Assembly: GCA_963823735.1 (NCBI GenBank)
Contig: CAWGMO010000010.1
Span: forward strand, 620,001 to 684,000
DNA from: Actinoallomurus sp963823735
GTDB lineage: Bacteria > Actinomycetota > Actinomycetes > Streptosporangiales > Streptosporangiaceae
DNA: 64,000 bases
Reading direction: 5' to 3'
This document shows positions 43,141 through 52,045 of this stretch, piece after piece; positions within the stretch are counted from its first letter, which is position 1; each line of letters opens with the position of its first letter. The position numbers and the translations under genes were made by a program. The notes beneath the pieces were generated by a model. That model worked only from the letters and a program-made list of their open reading frames with translations, searched no databases and had not been told where the DNA came from.

Positions 43141-45048
43141 ATGACAGACTCGGCCGTCTCTCCCCCGAAGGCGCACACGGGCTCCGCGGCGTTGATGCTG
43201 GGCGCGCTCGGAGTCGTGTTCGGCGACATCGGCACCAGCCCGCTGTACGCGCTCCAGACCGTCTTCTCCATCGACCAGGGCGCGGTGCGCCCGACCGTCG
43301 GCGACGTCTACGGCGTGATCTCGATGGTCTTCTGGTCGATCACGCTGGTCGTGTCGGTGAAGTACGTGACGTTCATGCTGCGGGCCGACAACGACGGCGA
43401 GGGCGGCGTGATGGCGCTCGCCGCCTTCGTGCGCAGGCTGCTGGGCGAGGTGCGCGGCCGTGCGGCCCTCGTGATGGCGCTCGGCATCATGGGCGCCTCC
43501 CTGTTCACCGGCGACTGCGTGATCACCCCGGCGATCTCGGTGCTGTCCGCGGTCGAGGGCATCAAGGTGGCCACGCCGAGCCTGTCACACGTGGTCGTGC
43601 CGGTCGCGGCCACGATCCTCACGCTGCTGTTCGTCATGCAGCGGTGGGGCACCCACCGCGTCGGGAAGCTGTTCGGGCCGGTCATGGTCCTGTGGTTCGC
43701 GGCGATCGCGGTCACCGGCCTGAACGAGGTGATCCGGGCCCCGGGCATCCTCAAGGGGCTCTCCCCCACGTACGCCGGGGCCTTCGCCGTCCAGCACCCC
43801 TACATCGCGTTCATCGCGATGGGCGCCGTGGTGCTGGCGATCACCGGCGCGGAGGCGCTGTACGCCGACATGGGCCACTTCGGCCGCTCGCCCATCCGGC
43901 GCGCGTGGTTCTCCATCGTCTTCCCGGCGCTCACCCTGAACTACCTCGGCCAGGGCGCGCTGATCCTGCGCGACCGAGGGAGCGTGGCGAACCCCTTCTT
44001 CCTGCTGACGCCGCACTGGGCGCGCGTGCCGATGGTGGTGCTCGCGACCGCGGCCACCGTGATCGCCTCGCAGGCCGTGATCACCGGGGCGTTCTCGGTG
44101 TCGCGCCAGGCCGTACGCCTCGGGTTCCTGCCGTATCTGCGGATCCGGCACACCTCGCCGCAGGAGGTCGGCCAGGTGTACGTACCGGCGGTGAACTGGA
44201 TCCTGTTCGCCACCGTCCTGGCGATCATGTTCGGCTTCCGCTCCTCCGAGCACCTGGCGACCGCGTACGGCGTCGCCGTCACCGGCACCCTCATCATCTC
44301 CACGACCCTGTTCCTGGTCGTGGCGCGGACGAAGTGGCACTGGCCCGCGTGGCGGCTCGTCGTCGCCGGGGTCCTGCTCGGCGGCCTGGAGGTGACCTAC
44401 TTCGCCGCGAACCTGACGAAGGTCGCGCACGGCGGCTGGATGCCCCTGCTGATCGCGATCACCGTGTTCACGATCATGAAGACCTGGGAGCGCGGCCGGA
44501 AGCTCGTCATCGGCCGCCGTACGGCGGAGGAGGGCCCGCTGCCGGAGTTCATCGAGCGGATCCGCGGCGACGGCACGCTTCGGGTGCCGGGCACGGCGGT
44601 CTTCCCCCATCCGTCGAAGGACACCGCACCGCTCGCGCTGCGCGCCAACTACGAGCACAACCACGTCGTGCACCGGCACGTCGTGATCGTCTCGGCCCTG
44701 TCGGAGGACGTCCCGCACATTCCCGAGGAGGAGCGCATCGAGGTCGACCACCTCGGCTACAAGGACGACGGGATCGTGCACCTGACCGTCCGCTACGGCT
44801 TCCAGGACGAGCAGGACATCCCTCACGCACTCCGCTGCGCCGGCCACGGCGCGGAACTCGGCATCGACCCGGACACCGCCTCGTACTTCCTGTCCCGCAT
44901 GAGCCTGCGGCTCACCCACGAGCCCGGCATGCGGCAGTGGCGCAAGAAACTCTTCCTGGCCCTGGCCAACAACGCCGCCAGCCCCGCCGAGTACTTCCGC
45001 CTCCCGGAGCAGCGCACCGTCGTGATGGGCACGCAGATCGACCTCTGA
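43141..45048 (+). CDS. kup: Kup-family potassium uptake protein
   Basis: The protein has 635 residues using the ATG at 43141; a GTG three codons upstream is possible. GVVFGDIGTSPLYAL at the start is the Kup signature, followed by about 12 helices, GDCVITPAISVLSAVEG and a cytosolic C-terminal tail of about 180 residues. It imports K+ with protons. It is likely monocistronic. Confidence 0.95.
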   Translation: MTDSAVSPPKAHTGSAALMLGALGVVFGDIGTSPLYALQTVFSIDQGAVRPTVGDVYGVISMVFWSITLVVSVKYVTFMLRADNDGEGGVMALAAFVRRLLGEVRGRAALVMALGIMGASLFTGDCVITPAISVLSAVEGIKVATPSLSHVVVPVAATILTLLFVMQRWGTHRVGKLFGPVMVLWFAAIAVTGLNEVIRAPGILKGLSPTYAGAFAVQHPYIAFIAMGAVVLAITGAEALYADMGHFGRSPIRRAWFSIVFPALTLNYLGQGALILRDRGSVANPFFLLTPHWARVPMVVLATAATVIASQAVITGAFSVSRQAVRLGFLPYLRIRHTSPQEVGQVYVPAVNWILFATVLAIMFGFRSSEHLATAYGVAVTGTLIISTTLFLVVARTKWHWPAWRLVVAGVLLGGLEVTYFAANLTKVAHGGWMPLLIAITVFTIMKTWERGRKLVIGRRTAEEGPLPEFIERIRGDGTLRVPGTAVFPHPSKDTAPLALRANYEHNHVVHRHVVIVSALSEDVPHIPEEERIEVDHLGYKDDGIVHLTVRYGFQDEQDIPHALRCAGHGAELGIDPDTASYFLSRMSLRLTHEPGMRQWRKKLFLALANNAASPAEYFRLPEQRTVVMGTQIDL

Positions 45049-45057
45049 CGGCCTGAC

Positions 45058-45072
45058 CTACTACACGAGTAG
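45058..45072. promoter_or_regulatory. Candidate operator CTACT-N5-AGTAG
   Basis: A short inverted repeat with 5-bp arms lies 45 bp before the start of the four-repeat membrane protein. The sequence TACTACACGAGTAG partly resembles BlaI/CopY-type boxes (TACTACA-N2-TGTAGTA), but the right half is incomplete. Confidence 0.25.
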
Positions 45073-45116
45073 CATGTTGTGATCGACCCGTCACTCTCAG
45101 TGTTCACGGAGATCAC

Positions 45117-45881
45117 ATGCCCGGCCCCGCCGTCTCGCCGAAGAGGCTTCCCGAGATCACGCTGATCTTCTGGATCATGAAGATCGCCGCGACGACCCTG
45201 GGAGAGACGGCGGGGGACCTCCTCGCCCAGACCATGAGGGTCGGCTACGCCGTCGCCTCGCTGATCCTGTTCTCGCTGTTCGCCGTCAGCCTCGTGGCGC
45301 AGCTGCGGGCCAGGAGATTCCATCCGGCGCTGTACTGGACGGTGATCCTCTCGACCAGCACGGCCGGCACGACGATGTCGGACTTCATGAACCGCAGCGC
45401 GGGCCTGGGCTATTTCAAGGGGGCGCTGGTCCTGATCACCTGCCTGGCGGCGGTGTTCTGGGCATGGAAGATCAGCGGCTACCCCTTCGACGTCACGCGC
45501 GTCACGACCTTCCGCGGGGAGACGCTCTACTGGACCGCGATCCTGTTCTCCAACACGCTGGGCACCTCGCTGGGCGACTTCCTCGCCGACGACACCCGGC
45601 TCGGCTTCGCCGGCGGCGCCCTGCTGATCTGCGGAGTCCTGGCGCTGATCGTCGTGGCGAAGTACACCACCGGCGTCTCGACCACGCTGCTGTTCTGGAT
45701 CGCGTTCGTCCTCACGCGCCCGCTGGGCGCGACCGCCGGCGACTTCTTCAGCAAGCCCATCGCCCACGGCGGCCTCGGCTACGGCACCGTCGGCGCCTCC
45801 CTCGTGCTCGCGTCGACGCTCCTCGTCCTGATCGTCCACCAGGCGCGGCGGCGACGCGTCGCCCCGTCCATCGGCGCCTGA
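45117..45881 (+). CDS. COG4705-type membrane protein with fourfold internal repeat
   Basis: The protein has 254 residues; GGAG precedes the ATG. Eight hydrophobic segments are grouped around four copies of an 18-residue motif at about 18-35, 73-90, 138-155 and 193-210, each starting FW or YW and ending xGxTxx(G/S)D(F/L). Conserved Thr and Asp within membrane segments suggest transport of a cation. Members are called membrane-anchored proteins of unknown function. No partner gene is evident. Confidence 0.75.
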   Translation: MPGPAVSPKRLPEITLIFWIMKIAATTLGETAGDLLAQTMRVGYAVASLILFSLFAVSLVAQLRARRFHPALYWTVILSTSTAGTTMSDFMNRSAGLGYFKGALVLITCLAAVFWAWKISGYPFDVTRVTTFRGETLYWTAILFSNTLGTSLGDFLADDTRLGFAGGALLICGVLALIVVAKYTTGVSTTLLFWIAFVLTRPLGATAGDFFSKPIAHGGLGYGTVGASLVLASTLLVLIVHQARRRRVAPSIGA

Positions 45882-45979
45882 CGCACGGTGTGTCGCGCTT
45901 CCTCTACGGAGCGTGAGCGGGACCATCTCCTCGGTGCCGGAATCCCGAGCACCGAAGACGTGGCACAAGGAGTCGAGAA

Positions 45980-46684
45980 ATGTCCGTACGTGGTCTCATG
46001 ATCCCCGTCGCCTCGGCCGCCATGGCGCTGTCCATGGCCGGTCCGGTGAACGCTTCGGCGGGGGGCGGGTTCGTGGTCAGCCAGTCGCAGTTCAACGCGA
46101 TGTTCCCGAACCGGAACCCCTTCTACTCGTACAAGGGCCTGACCGACGCGCTGGGCGCCTACCCGGGGTTCGCGCGGACCGGTGATGACACGACCAGGAA
46201 GCGCGAGGCGGCGGCCTTCCTCGCCAACGTCGGCCATGAGACGGGTGGCCTGAGATACACCGTCGAGCAGAACAAGGGCAATTACGGCCACTACTGTGAC
46301 AAGGGACAGCCGTTCGGCTGCCCGGCGGGCGACCGGGCCTACTACGGGCGCGGTCCGCTGCAGCTGAGCTGGAACTACAACTACAAGGCCGCCGGCGACG
46401 CCCTGCACATCGACCTGCTGCACGACCCGTACCGGGTCGAGCGGGACCCCGCCACCTCGTGGAAGACCGGCCTGTGGTTCTGGAACGCCCAGCGGGGCGC
46501 GGGCGGGATGACCCCGCACGACGCGATGGCGAGGAACAGGGGCTTCGGCGAGACCATCCGCAGCATCAACGGCGACCTGGAGTGCAACGGCAAGAACCCC
46601 GCCGAGCGCCAGAACCGCATCGACCTGTACAAGAGGTACACGGGCGTACTCCACACCAGTGCGGGCGGCAACCTGTCCTGCTGA
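45980..46684 (+). CDS. Secreted chitinase, GH19
   Basis: The protein has 234 residues. AAGGAG precedes the ATG. After a signal peptide (about 1-26) comes a compact GH19 catalytic domain: Glu87 in NVGHETGG, Glu96 a few residues on, and YYGRGPLQLSWNYNY. There is no chitin-binding module. It would cut chitin or related chitosan by the inverting mechanism. A U-tailed terminator follows 58 nt later. Confidence 0.92.
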   Translation: MSVRGLMIPVASAAMALSMAGPVNASAGGGFVVSQSQFNAMFPNRNPFYSYKGLTDALGAYPGFARTGDDTTRKREAAAFLANVGHETGGLRYTVEQNKGNYGHYCDKGQPFGCPAGDRAYYGRGPLQLSWNYNYKAAGDALHIDLLHDPYRVERDPATSWKTGLWFWNAQRGAGGMTPHDAMARNRGFGETIRSINGDLECNGKNPAERQNRIDLYKRYTGVLHTSAGGNLSC

Positions 46685-46742
46685 TCGGCGTGGGAGCGGG
46701 CGGTCGCCGGAGGCGCCGCCCGCACCGCGAATGACGGATTTC

Positions 46743-46771
46743 AGCCCGAACGAGCGGTGCGTTCGGGCTTT
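46743..46771 (+). terminator. Rho-independent terminator after the chitinase
   Basis: A perfect 10-bp stem, AGCCCGAACG / CGTTCGGGCT, with a 7-nt loop is followed by TTTT. This is the most canonical intrinsic terminator of the window. Confidence 0.85.
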
Positions 46772-46906
46772 TCGACGTGTACGGAGGTCGCCGTCGGGGA
46801 CGCGTACGGGCCCGATGCGTGCCAAGATCTCCGGCTGGGGCGCCGTACGCCTGCGGAAAGCGGAGGTGTAGGTCTAGAAGTGTCTGTTCAGGAGGACGAG
46901 TCCACG

Positions 46907-48592
46907 ATGATCGAAAACGAGTCCGGAGAAGTGACGGGCTTCGCGGAGCTGGGGTTGGGGAGCAAGCTCGTCGACGCGCTGTCCGGGCTCGGCTACGAGG
47001 AGCCGACGCCGATTCAGCGCGAGGCGATTCCGCCGTTGCTGGAGCGGAAGGACCTGGTCGGGCAGGCCGCGACCGGGACGGGGAAGACGGCGGCGTTCGC
47101 CCTGCCGCTCCTGCAGCTGATGCCCGACGGCGACCGTGGGACCAGGCCCACGGCGCTGGTGCTGGTACCCACGCGCGAGCTCGCCGTGCAGGTCTCCCAG
47201 GCCTTCCACAGCTACGGGCGCGCGCTGGGCGTGCGCGTGCTGCCCATCTACGGCGGCCAGCCGATCGGCTGGCAGGTCAAGGCGCTCCAGCGTGGGATCG
47301 ACGTCGTCGTCGCCACGCCGGGCCGCGCGCTCGACCACATCGGGCGCGAGACGCTCCGGCTCGACGAGATCAAGACCGTCGTCCTGGACGAAGCGGACGA
47401 GATGCTCGACATGGGCTTCGCCGACGACATCGAGGAGATCCTCCAGGAGACCCCCGGCGAGCGCCAGACGGTGTTGTTCTCCGCGACGCTGCCGCCACGG
47501 ATCGAAGGGCTCACGGGGCGCTACCTGAGGGACCCGGAGCGGATCCAGATGGGCCGCGAGACGCGGCCCGCGGACGAGGCGCCGCTCGTACGCCAGAGCG
47601 CGTACATGGTCGCCCGCGCGCACAAGCCCGCGGCGCTCGGCCGCGTCCTCGACGTCGAGGCGCCCACGGCCGCGATCGTCTTCTGCCGCACCCGTGAGGA
47701 GGTCGACCAGCTGACCGAGACCCTCAACGGGCGCGGCTACCGGGCCGAGCCTCTGCACGGCGGCATGAGCCAGGAGCAGCGCGACCGCGTCATGGGACGC
47801 CTGCGCGGCGGGACGGCCGAGCTCCTCATCGCCACCGACGTGGCCGCGCGCGGGCTCGACATCGATCACCTCACGCACGTCATCAACTACAACGTCCCGT
47901 CCGCGTCCGACTCGTACGTGCACCGCATCGGGCGGATCGGCCGGGCCGGCCGCGAGGGCGTGGCGATCACGCTGGCGGAGCCGCGTGAGCACCGGATGCT
48001 CAAGGCCATCGAGCGGGCGACCAAACAGCGGATCAAGGTCGAGAAGATCCCGACCACCGCCGACCTGCGCGCGCGGCGCCTGGAGATGACGCGGGCCACC
48101 CTGGCCGAGATCCTCCTCGAAGACGACCTCGACCACTTCCGCGCCGTCGTCGAACCCCTCGCCGAGGAGTACGACATCATGGAGGTGGCGCTCGCCGCGG
48201 TGAAAATGGCCTCCGATGCCAGCGGGGCGACGACGGACGACGAGGAGATCCCGCAGGTCGCCCAGCCCGGGCACGACGGCAGGGACCGCCGGGACTCCGC
48301 CGGTGGCCGCCAGAACCGCCGCGGCCGTCCCGGCATGACCCGCCTGTTCTTCAATGTCGGCCGCGCCGCCGGGATCCGCCCGCAGGACCTGGTCGGCGCG
48401 ATCGCCGGCGAGTCGCACCTGTCCGGACGCGACATCGGCGCGATCGAGATCGCCGACCGGTTCTCGCTGGTGGAGGTGCCGGAGTCCGCCGCCGACGAGG
48501 TGATCAAGGCCCTGCGGCGCAGCAGCATCAAGGGACGGAAGGCGACCGTACGCCGCGAGCGCGACGCGACGAGCAAGCGAACCTGGAAGTGA
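46907..48592 (+). CDS. deaD: DEAD-box RNA helicase with DbpA-like C-terminal domain
   Basis: The protein has 561 residues from the ATG that follows AGGAGG; an in-frame GTG at 46880 is possible. Motifs run in order: Q-motif EPTPIQREAIP, ATGTGKT, PTRELAVQ, LDEADEM, SATLP, ATDVAARGLDID and HRIGRIGR. An acidic and then basic linker leads to a C-terminal RNA-binding domain (about 475-550, RLFFNVGRAAGI), as in DeaD/CsdA. It would unwind structured RNA in ribosome assembly or cold adaptation. Confidence 0.93.
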   Translation: MIENESGEVTGFAELGLGSKLVDALSGLGYEEPTPIQREAIPPLLERKDLVGQAATGTGKTAAFALPLLQLMPDGDRGTRPTALVLVPTRELAVQVSQAFHSYGRALGVRVLPIYGGQPIGWQVKALQRGIDVVVATPGRALDHIGRETLRLDEIKTVVLDEADEMLDMGFADDIEEILQETPGERQTVLFSATLPPRIEGLTGRYLRDPERIQMGRETRPADEAPLVRQSAYMVARAHKPAALGRVLDVEAPTAAIVFCRTREEVDQLTETLNGRGYRAEPLHGGMSQEQRDRVMGRLRGGTAELLIATDVAARGLDIDHLTHVINYNVPSASDSYVHRIGRIGRAGREGVAITLAEPREHRMLKAIERATKQRIKVEKIPTTADLRARRLEMTRATLAEILLEDDLDHFRAVVEPLAEEYDIMEVALAAVKMASDASGATTDDEEIPQVAQPGHDGRDRRDSAGGRQNRRGRPGMTRLFFNVGRAAGIRPQDLVGAIAGESHLSGRDIGAIEIADRFSLVEVPESAADEVIKALRRSSIKGRKATVRRERDATSKRTWK

Positions 48593-48598
48593 GGCGCC

Positions 48599-50260
48599 TC
48601 AGCCGGTGACCGTCTCGGCGACGCGGCCGTCGGTGACGTGCAGGCGGCGGGTGGTGCGCACCGCGTCGATCATCCGGCGGTCGTGGGTCACCAGCAGCAG
48701 CGTGCCGCCGTAGGAGTCGAGCGCGGACTCCAGTTGTTCGATCGCCGCCAGGTCGAGGTGGTTGGTGGGCTCGTCCAGGACGAGGAGGTTCACGCCCCTC
48801 GCCTGGAGCAGCGCGAGGGCCGCGCGGGTGCGCTCGCCGGGCGACAGCGTCGCCGCCGGGCGGGTCACGTGCGCGGCACGCAGGCCGAACTTCGCCAGCA
48901 GGGTACGCACCTCGGCCGGCGGGAGGTCGGGGACCTCCGCGCCGAAGGCGTCCAGCAGGGCGCCCTCACCGAGGAACAGGGCCCGCGCCTGGTCGATCTC
49001 GCCTATGACGACGCCCGGACCGAGCGCGGCGTCGCCCGAGGTGAGCGGGGTACGGCCCAGCAGCGCCGACAGCAGCGTCGACTTGCCGGCGCCGTTGGCC
49101 CCGGTGATCGTGACGCGTTCGGCCCAGCCGATCTGCAGGTCGACGGGGCCGAGGGTGAAGGTGCCGAGCCGGAGTACGGCCGAGCGGAGGGTGGCGACCA
49201 CGGCGCCGGCGCGCGGCGCGGCGGCGATCTCCATCCGCAGCTCCCACTCCTTGCGGGGCTCGTCGACGACGTCGAGGCGTTCGAGCGCGCGCTCGGTCTG
49301 GCGGACCTTGGAGGCCTGCTTCTCGCTCGCGTCGGAGCGGAAGTTACGGCCGACCTTGTCGTTGTCGCCGCCGTTCGCGCCCCGCGCCTTCTTCCGCGCG
49401 TTGCGCACGCCCTTGGCGGCCCAGTCCCGCTGGGTACGGCCGCGGTCCTCCAGCGTGGCGACCTTGCCGGCGTACTCCTCGTAGTCGGCGCGCGCGTGCC
49501 TGCGGGCGACCTCGCGCTCGGCGAGGTACGCGGCGTACCCGCCGCCGTAGGAGTTCACCTGCTGCTGGGCGAGGTCGAGCTCGACGACGCGGGTGACCGT
49601 ACGGTCGAGGAACTCCCGGTCGTGGCTCACCAGGACCGTGCCGGCCCGCAGGCCCGTGACGAACCGCTCCAGGCGCTCCAGCCCGTCGAGGTCCAGATCG
49701 TTGGTCGGCTCGTCGAGCAGGAAGATGTCGTAGCGGCTGAGCAGCAGCGACGCCATGCCGGCGCGGGCCGCCTGCCCGCCGGACAGCGAGGTCATCGCCT
49801 GATCGAGGCCGGCCGCGAGCCCCAGCTCGGCGGCCACCTCACCGGCGCGGTCCTCAAGGTCGGCGCCGCCGAGGGCCAGCCACTTCTCCAGGGCCAGCGA
49901 GTAGTCGTCATCGGCCCCGTCACGCCCGCCGACGAGGCCCTCGGTCGCGGCGTCGAGCTCCCGCTGAGCCTCCGCCACGCCCGTACGCCGGGCGAGGAAA
50001 CCGATGACGGTCTCGCCGTCACGGCGCTCGGGCTCCTGCGGCAGGTAGCCGACGGCCGCCGACGAGGGGCTGAGCGTCACGGAGCCGCCCTCGGGGGCCA
50101 GCAGGCCTCCGAGAGTGCGCAGCAGGGTGGACTTCCCCGCGCCGTTGACCCCGACCAGGCCGATGACGTCTCCTTCGGAGACGACCAGGTCGAGCCCGGA
50201 GAACAAGGAGCGGTCACCGTGCCCGGCGGTGAGTTCCTTCGCGACAAGAGTTGCGGTCAT
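48599..50260 (-). CDS. ABC-F family ATPase
   Basis: The protein has 553 residues with two ATPase domains and no membrane segment. Domain 1 has GVNGAGKST and SLSGGQAAR; domain 2 has GANGAGKST and LSPGERTRA; both have LDEPTN(D/H)LD Walker B motifs. The charged interdomain linker and an added positive stretch (about 270-320) fit the ribosome-acting ABC-F group, which includes both housekeeping translation factors and antibiotic-protection proteins. Which one this is cannot be told. It ends 6 nt from the convergent helicase stop. Confidence 0.9.
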   Translation of the reverse strand: MTATLVAKELTAGHGDRSLFSGLDLVVSEGDVIGLVGVNGAGKSTLLRTLGGLLAPEGGSVTLSPSSAAVGYLPQEPERRDGETVIGFLARRTGVAEAQRELDAATEGLVGGRDGADDDYSLALEKWLALGGADLEDRAGEVAAELGLAAGLDQAMTSLSGGQAARAGMASLLLSRYDIFLLDEPTNDLDLDGLERLERFVTGLRAGTVLVSHDREFLDRTVTRVVELDLAQQQVNSYGGGYAAYLAEREVARRHARADYEEYAGKVATLEDRGRTQRDWAAKGVRNARKKARGANGGDNDKVGRNFRSDASEKQASKVRQTERALERLDVVDEPRKEWELRMEIAAAPRAGAVVATLRSAVLRLGTFTLGPVDLQIGWAERVTITGANGAGKSTLLSALLGRTPLTSGDAALGPGVVIGEIDQARALFLGEGALLDAFGAEVPDLPPAEVRTLLAKFGLRAAHVTRPAATLSPGERTRAALALLQARGVNLLVLDEPTNHLDLAAIEQLESALDSYGGTLLLVTHDRRMIDAVRTTRRLHVTDGRVAETVTG

Positions 50261-50402
50261 AGAGCGCCAACACTATGCCGCCGCGACCTCGGCTTAGGCC
50301 GGATCACTTTTCGGCCGACGCCATCTGGGTATCGGACGACTTCTCCAGGGCGGCACAATGTTTCCCGTCCGATGAGCGATGGTCGACGAGAAGGGACCGT
50401 GC

Positions 50403-51563
50403 ATGAAGTGCCCGGCGTGCCAGAACGACGTACCCGCAGGCCATGCCGCCTGCGTACAGTGCGGCGTGCCACTCCCGTCGTCAGGGGAACGCCCGGAGCC
50501 GCGCTTCGCCTTCGGGTCGTCGAACGACCCACAGCCCGGACCTGCGAATCCGGGCACCGAACCGCTCCCGATTCCGGACTGGGAGGCTCCGCCGTCCGAA
50601 TTCGGCCCTGGTCCTGGCCCCGGCCCCGGCCCTGGTCCTGGCCCTGGTCCTGGCGCCGGCCCCGGTGCGCCGTCCGCGCCTCCGGGCCCCGGTGACGGCG
50701 GCCCGCCGAGCGGGCCGGGCCCCAAGGCGCCCGTGGGGCGGCAGAACTCCTGGACCCCCGGCCAGCAGGGACCACCCCCGGCGCAGCCGCCACCCCATGA
50801 CATCTGGAACCCCCCGCGCCCGGAGCAGACGCCGCCGGAGAACTCCACGCAGATCCTCGGCGGCGCGGGAGCGGGCCAGATGCCGCCACCTGGCTACGAC
50901 CCGTCGATGCCACCGCCCGGATACGACCAGGGCGGCTGGAACCAGGGCGTTCCGCCGGGTCCCGAGCAGCCTTCGGGCGGTACGAGCAAGAAGACTCCGC
51001 TGCTGGTCGGCGGGATCGTGGCGGTGGTCCTGCTCGGCGGCGGCACCGCGTACCTCCTGACGCAGGGCGGCGGCAAGGGTGGCGGAACCAGCACCTCCGG
51101 GGCGACGCCGGCCCCCACGGGTTCCGCGCAGCAGGCCGCAGCCGTCAACGAGATCCTCAAGTCCGGCCAGGCCGCGCGCGGCCACCTGCCGGGGCGGCTC
51201 AGGACCTGTGACGACGTGTCGGCGGGCGTCCCCGGCTTCCAGCGGGTCGTACGCGACCGGCAGCAGGAGCTCACCAAGTCCAAGCAGCTCGCCGTCAACG
51301 GGCTGCCGAACGGCGCGCGCCTCCGCAAGTCGATGATCGCCGCGTACCAGAGCTCCCTCAGCGCCGACCAGGCCTACCTCGCCTGGGCGCAGGAGATCCA
51401 GTCGAAGGGGTGCGGCAAGAAGGTCGCCCCGCTGACGGCGCACTACAAGGACGCCATCACCGCCAACGGCAAGGCGGGCCCCGCCAAACGCCAGGTGATC
51501 GCGCTGTGGAAGCCGACAGCGAGCAGCCAGGGCCTGCCCACGTACGCCTGGAACCGCCTCTGA
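50403..51563 (+). CDS. Zinc-ribbon membrane protein with Pro/Gly-rich linker
   Basis: The protein has 386 residues from an ATG with AAGGGA upstream; an ATG eight codons earlier is possible. CPAC...CVQC (residues 3-22) is a zinc ribbon. A long Pro/Gly linker with a (GP)n run (about 68-88) follows, then one membrane helix (VGGIVAVVLLGGGTAYLL, about 203-221) and an extracytoplasmic helical domain with two Cys (CDD and KGCGKK). The order is common in actinomycete membrane sensors and structural proteins of unknown role. Confidence 0.82.
   Translation: MKCPACQNDVPAGHAACVQCGVPLPSSGERPEPRFAFGSSNDPQPGPANPGTEPLPIPDWEAPPSEFGPGPGPGPGPGPGPGPGAGPGAPSAPPGPGDGGPPSGPGPKAPVGRQNSWTPGQQGPPPAQPPPHDIWNPPRPEQTPPENSTQILGGAGAGQMPPPGYDPSMPPPGYDQGGWNQGVPPGPEQPSGGTSKKTPLLVGGIVAVVLLGGGTAYLLTQGGGKGGGTSTSGATPAPTGSAQQAAAVNEILKSGQAARGHLPGRLRTCDDVSAGVPGFQRVVRDRQQELTKSKQLAVNGLPNGARLRKSMIAAYQSSLSADQAYLAWAQEIQSKGCGKKVAPLTAHYKDAITANGKAGPAKRQVIALWKPTASSQGLPTYAWNRL
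50604..50668 (+). repeat. GGYCCY hexanucleotide repeat encoding (Gly-Pro)n
   Basis: About ten tandem six-base units, GGCCCT, GGTCCT or GGCCCC in form, encode alternating Gly-Pro in the zinc-ribbon protein's linker. Such arrays can change length by slippage without breaking the frame. Confidence 0.75.
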
Positions 51564-51568
51564 CCCAC

Positions 51569-51602
51569 CGCCGTCCAGGCCTGGATCCAGGCCTGGACGG
51601 CG
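51569..51602. terminator. Perfect 34-bp palindrome after the zinc-ribbon gene
   Basis: The arms are 17 bp with no spacer, centred on GGATCC; within each arm is CCAGGCCTGG. As RNA it would form a 15-bp stem with a GATC loop 5 nt after the stop codon, so a terminator is the simplest reading. Confidence 0.65.
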
Positions 51603-51990
51603 CGTCAGGCCGACCTGGAGCACGGCCCGAACCACACGATGGCGTTGTTCCGCGCCGCCGGCCGTTCCTACTGGCTGGAGGCGTTCCACCACCGCGTGCA
51701 CGACGGCTACGCGACCAGCTCACCGCGGACCGGCTCGCGCGGATCTACACCGCGCCGGCCGGCGGCGAACCTGCCCCCGGCCCTCCCCTGCCGCTACGGC
51801 CCGTACCGCCGGGTGCCGCCGGGTGTCGCCGGGTGTCGTTCGCCGGGTGGCGGTGAGCCGTATCACCGACGTCATCGCCTCCCTCGACGACGGCCGTACG
51901 CTCGCCCGCGACGTACGCGAGACGGTCACCGCGCGCGTCGCGTCCCTGACGAGACGTTTCCCGATCCCGTACTACCCGGCCGCCGACTGA
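51603..51990 (+). pseudogene. Gene remnant(s), two coding-like segments in different frames
   Basis: A helical segment (ADLEHGPNHTMALFRAAG, then YWLEAFHHRVHDGY) continues only after a one-base shift near 51713 as DQLTADRLARIYTAP. A second segment near 51849-51990 (SRITDVIASLDDGRTLARDV ... RRFPIPYYPAAD, stop) reads in yet another frame and faintly recalls the C-terminal helix of serine hydroxymethyltransferase-like enzymes. Between them are GCCGGGTG(T)C tandem copies (about 51808-51848). It looks like decayed coding DNA; the original gene cannot be named. Confidence 0.4.
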
Positions 51991-52045
51991 CCGGCGTTCC
52001 CGCGAAGGACGATTCCGTACTGCCGTCCGCTGATTCACTGGCCTC

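Noticed and set aside
50604..50668. CRISPR-like array
   Set aside because: The repeat unit is only 6 bp, has no spacers and encodes Gly-Pro in frame.
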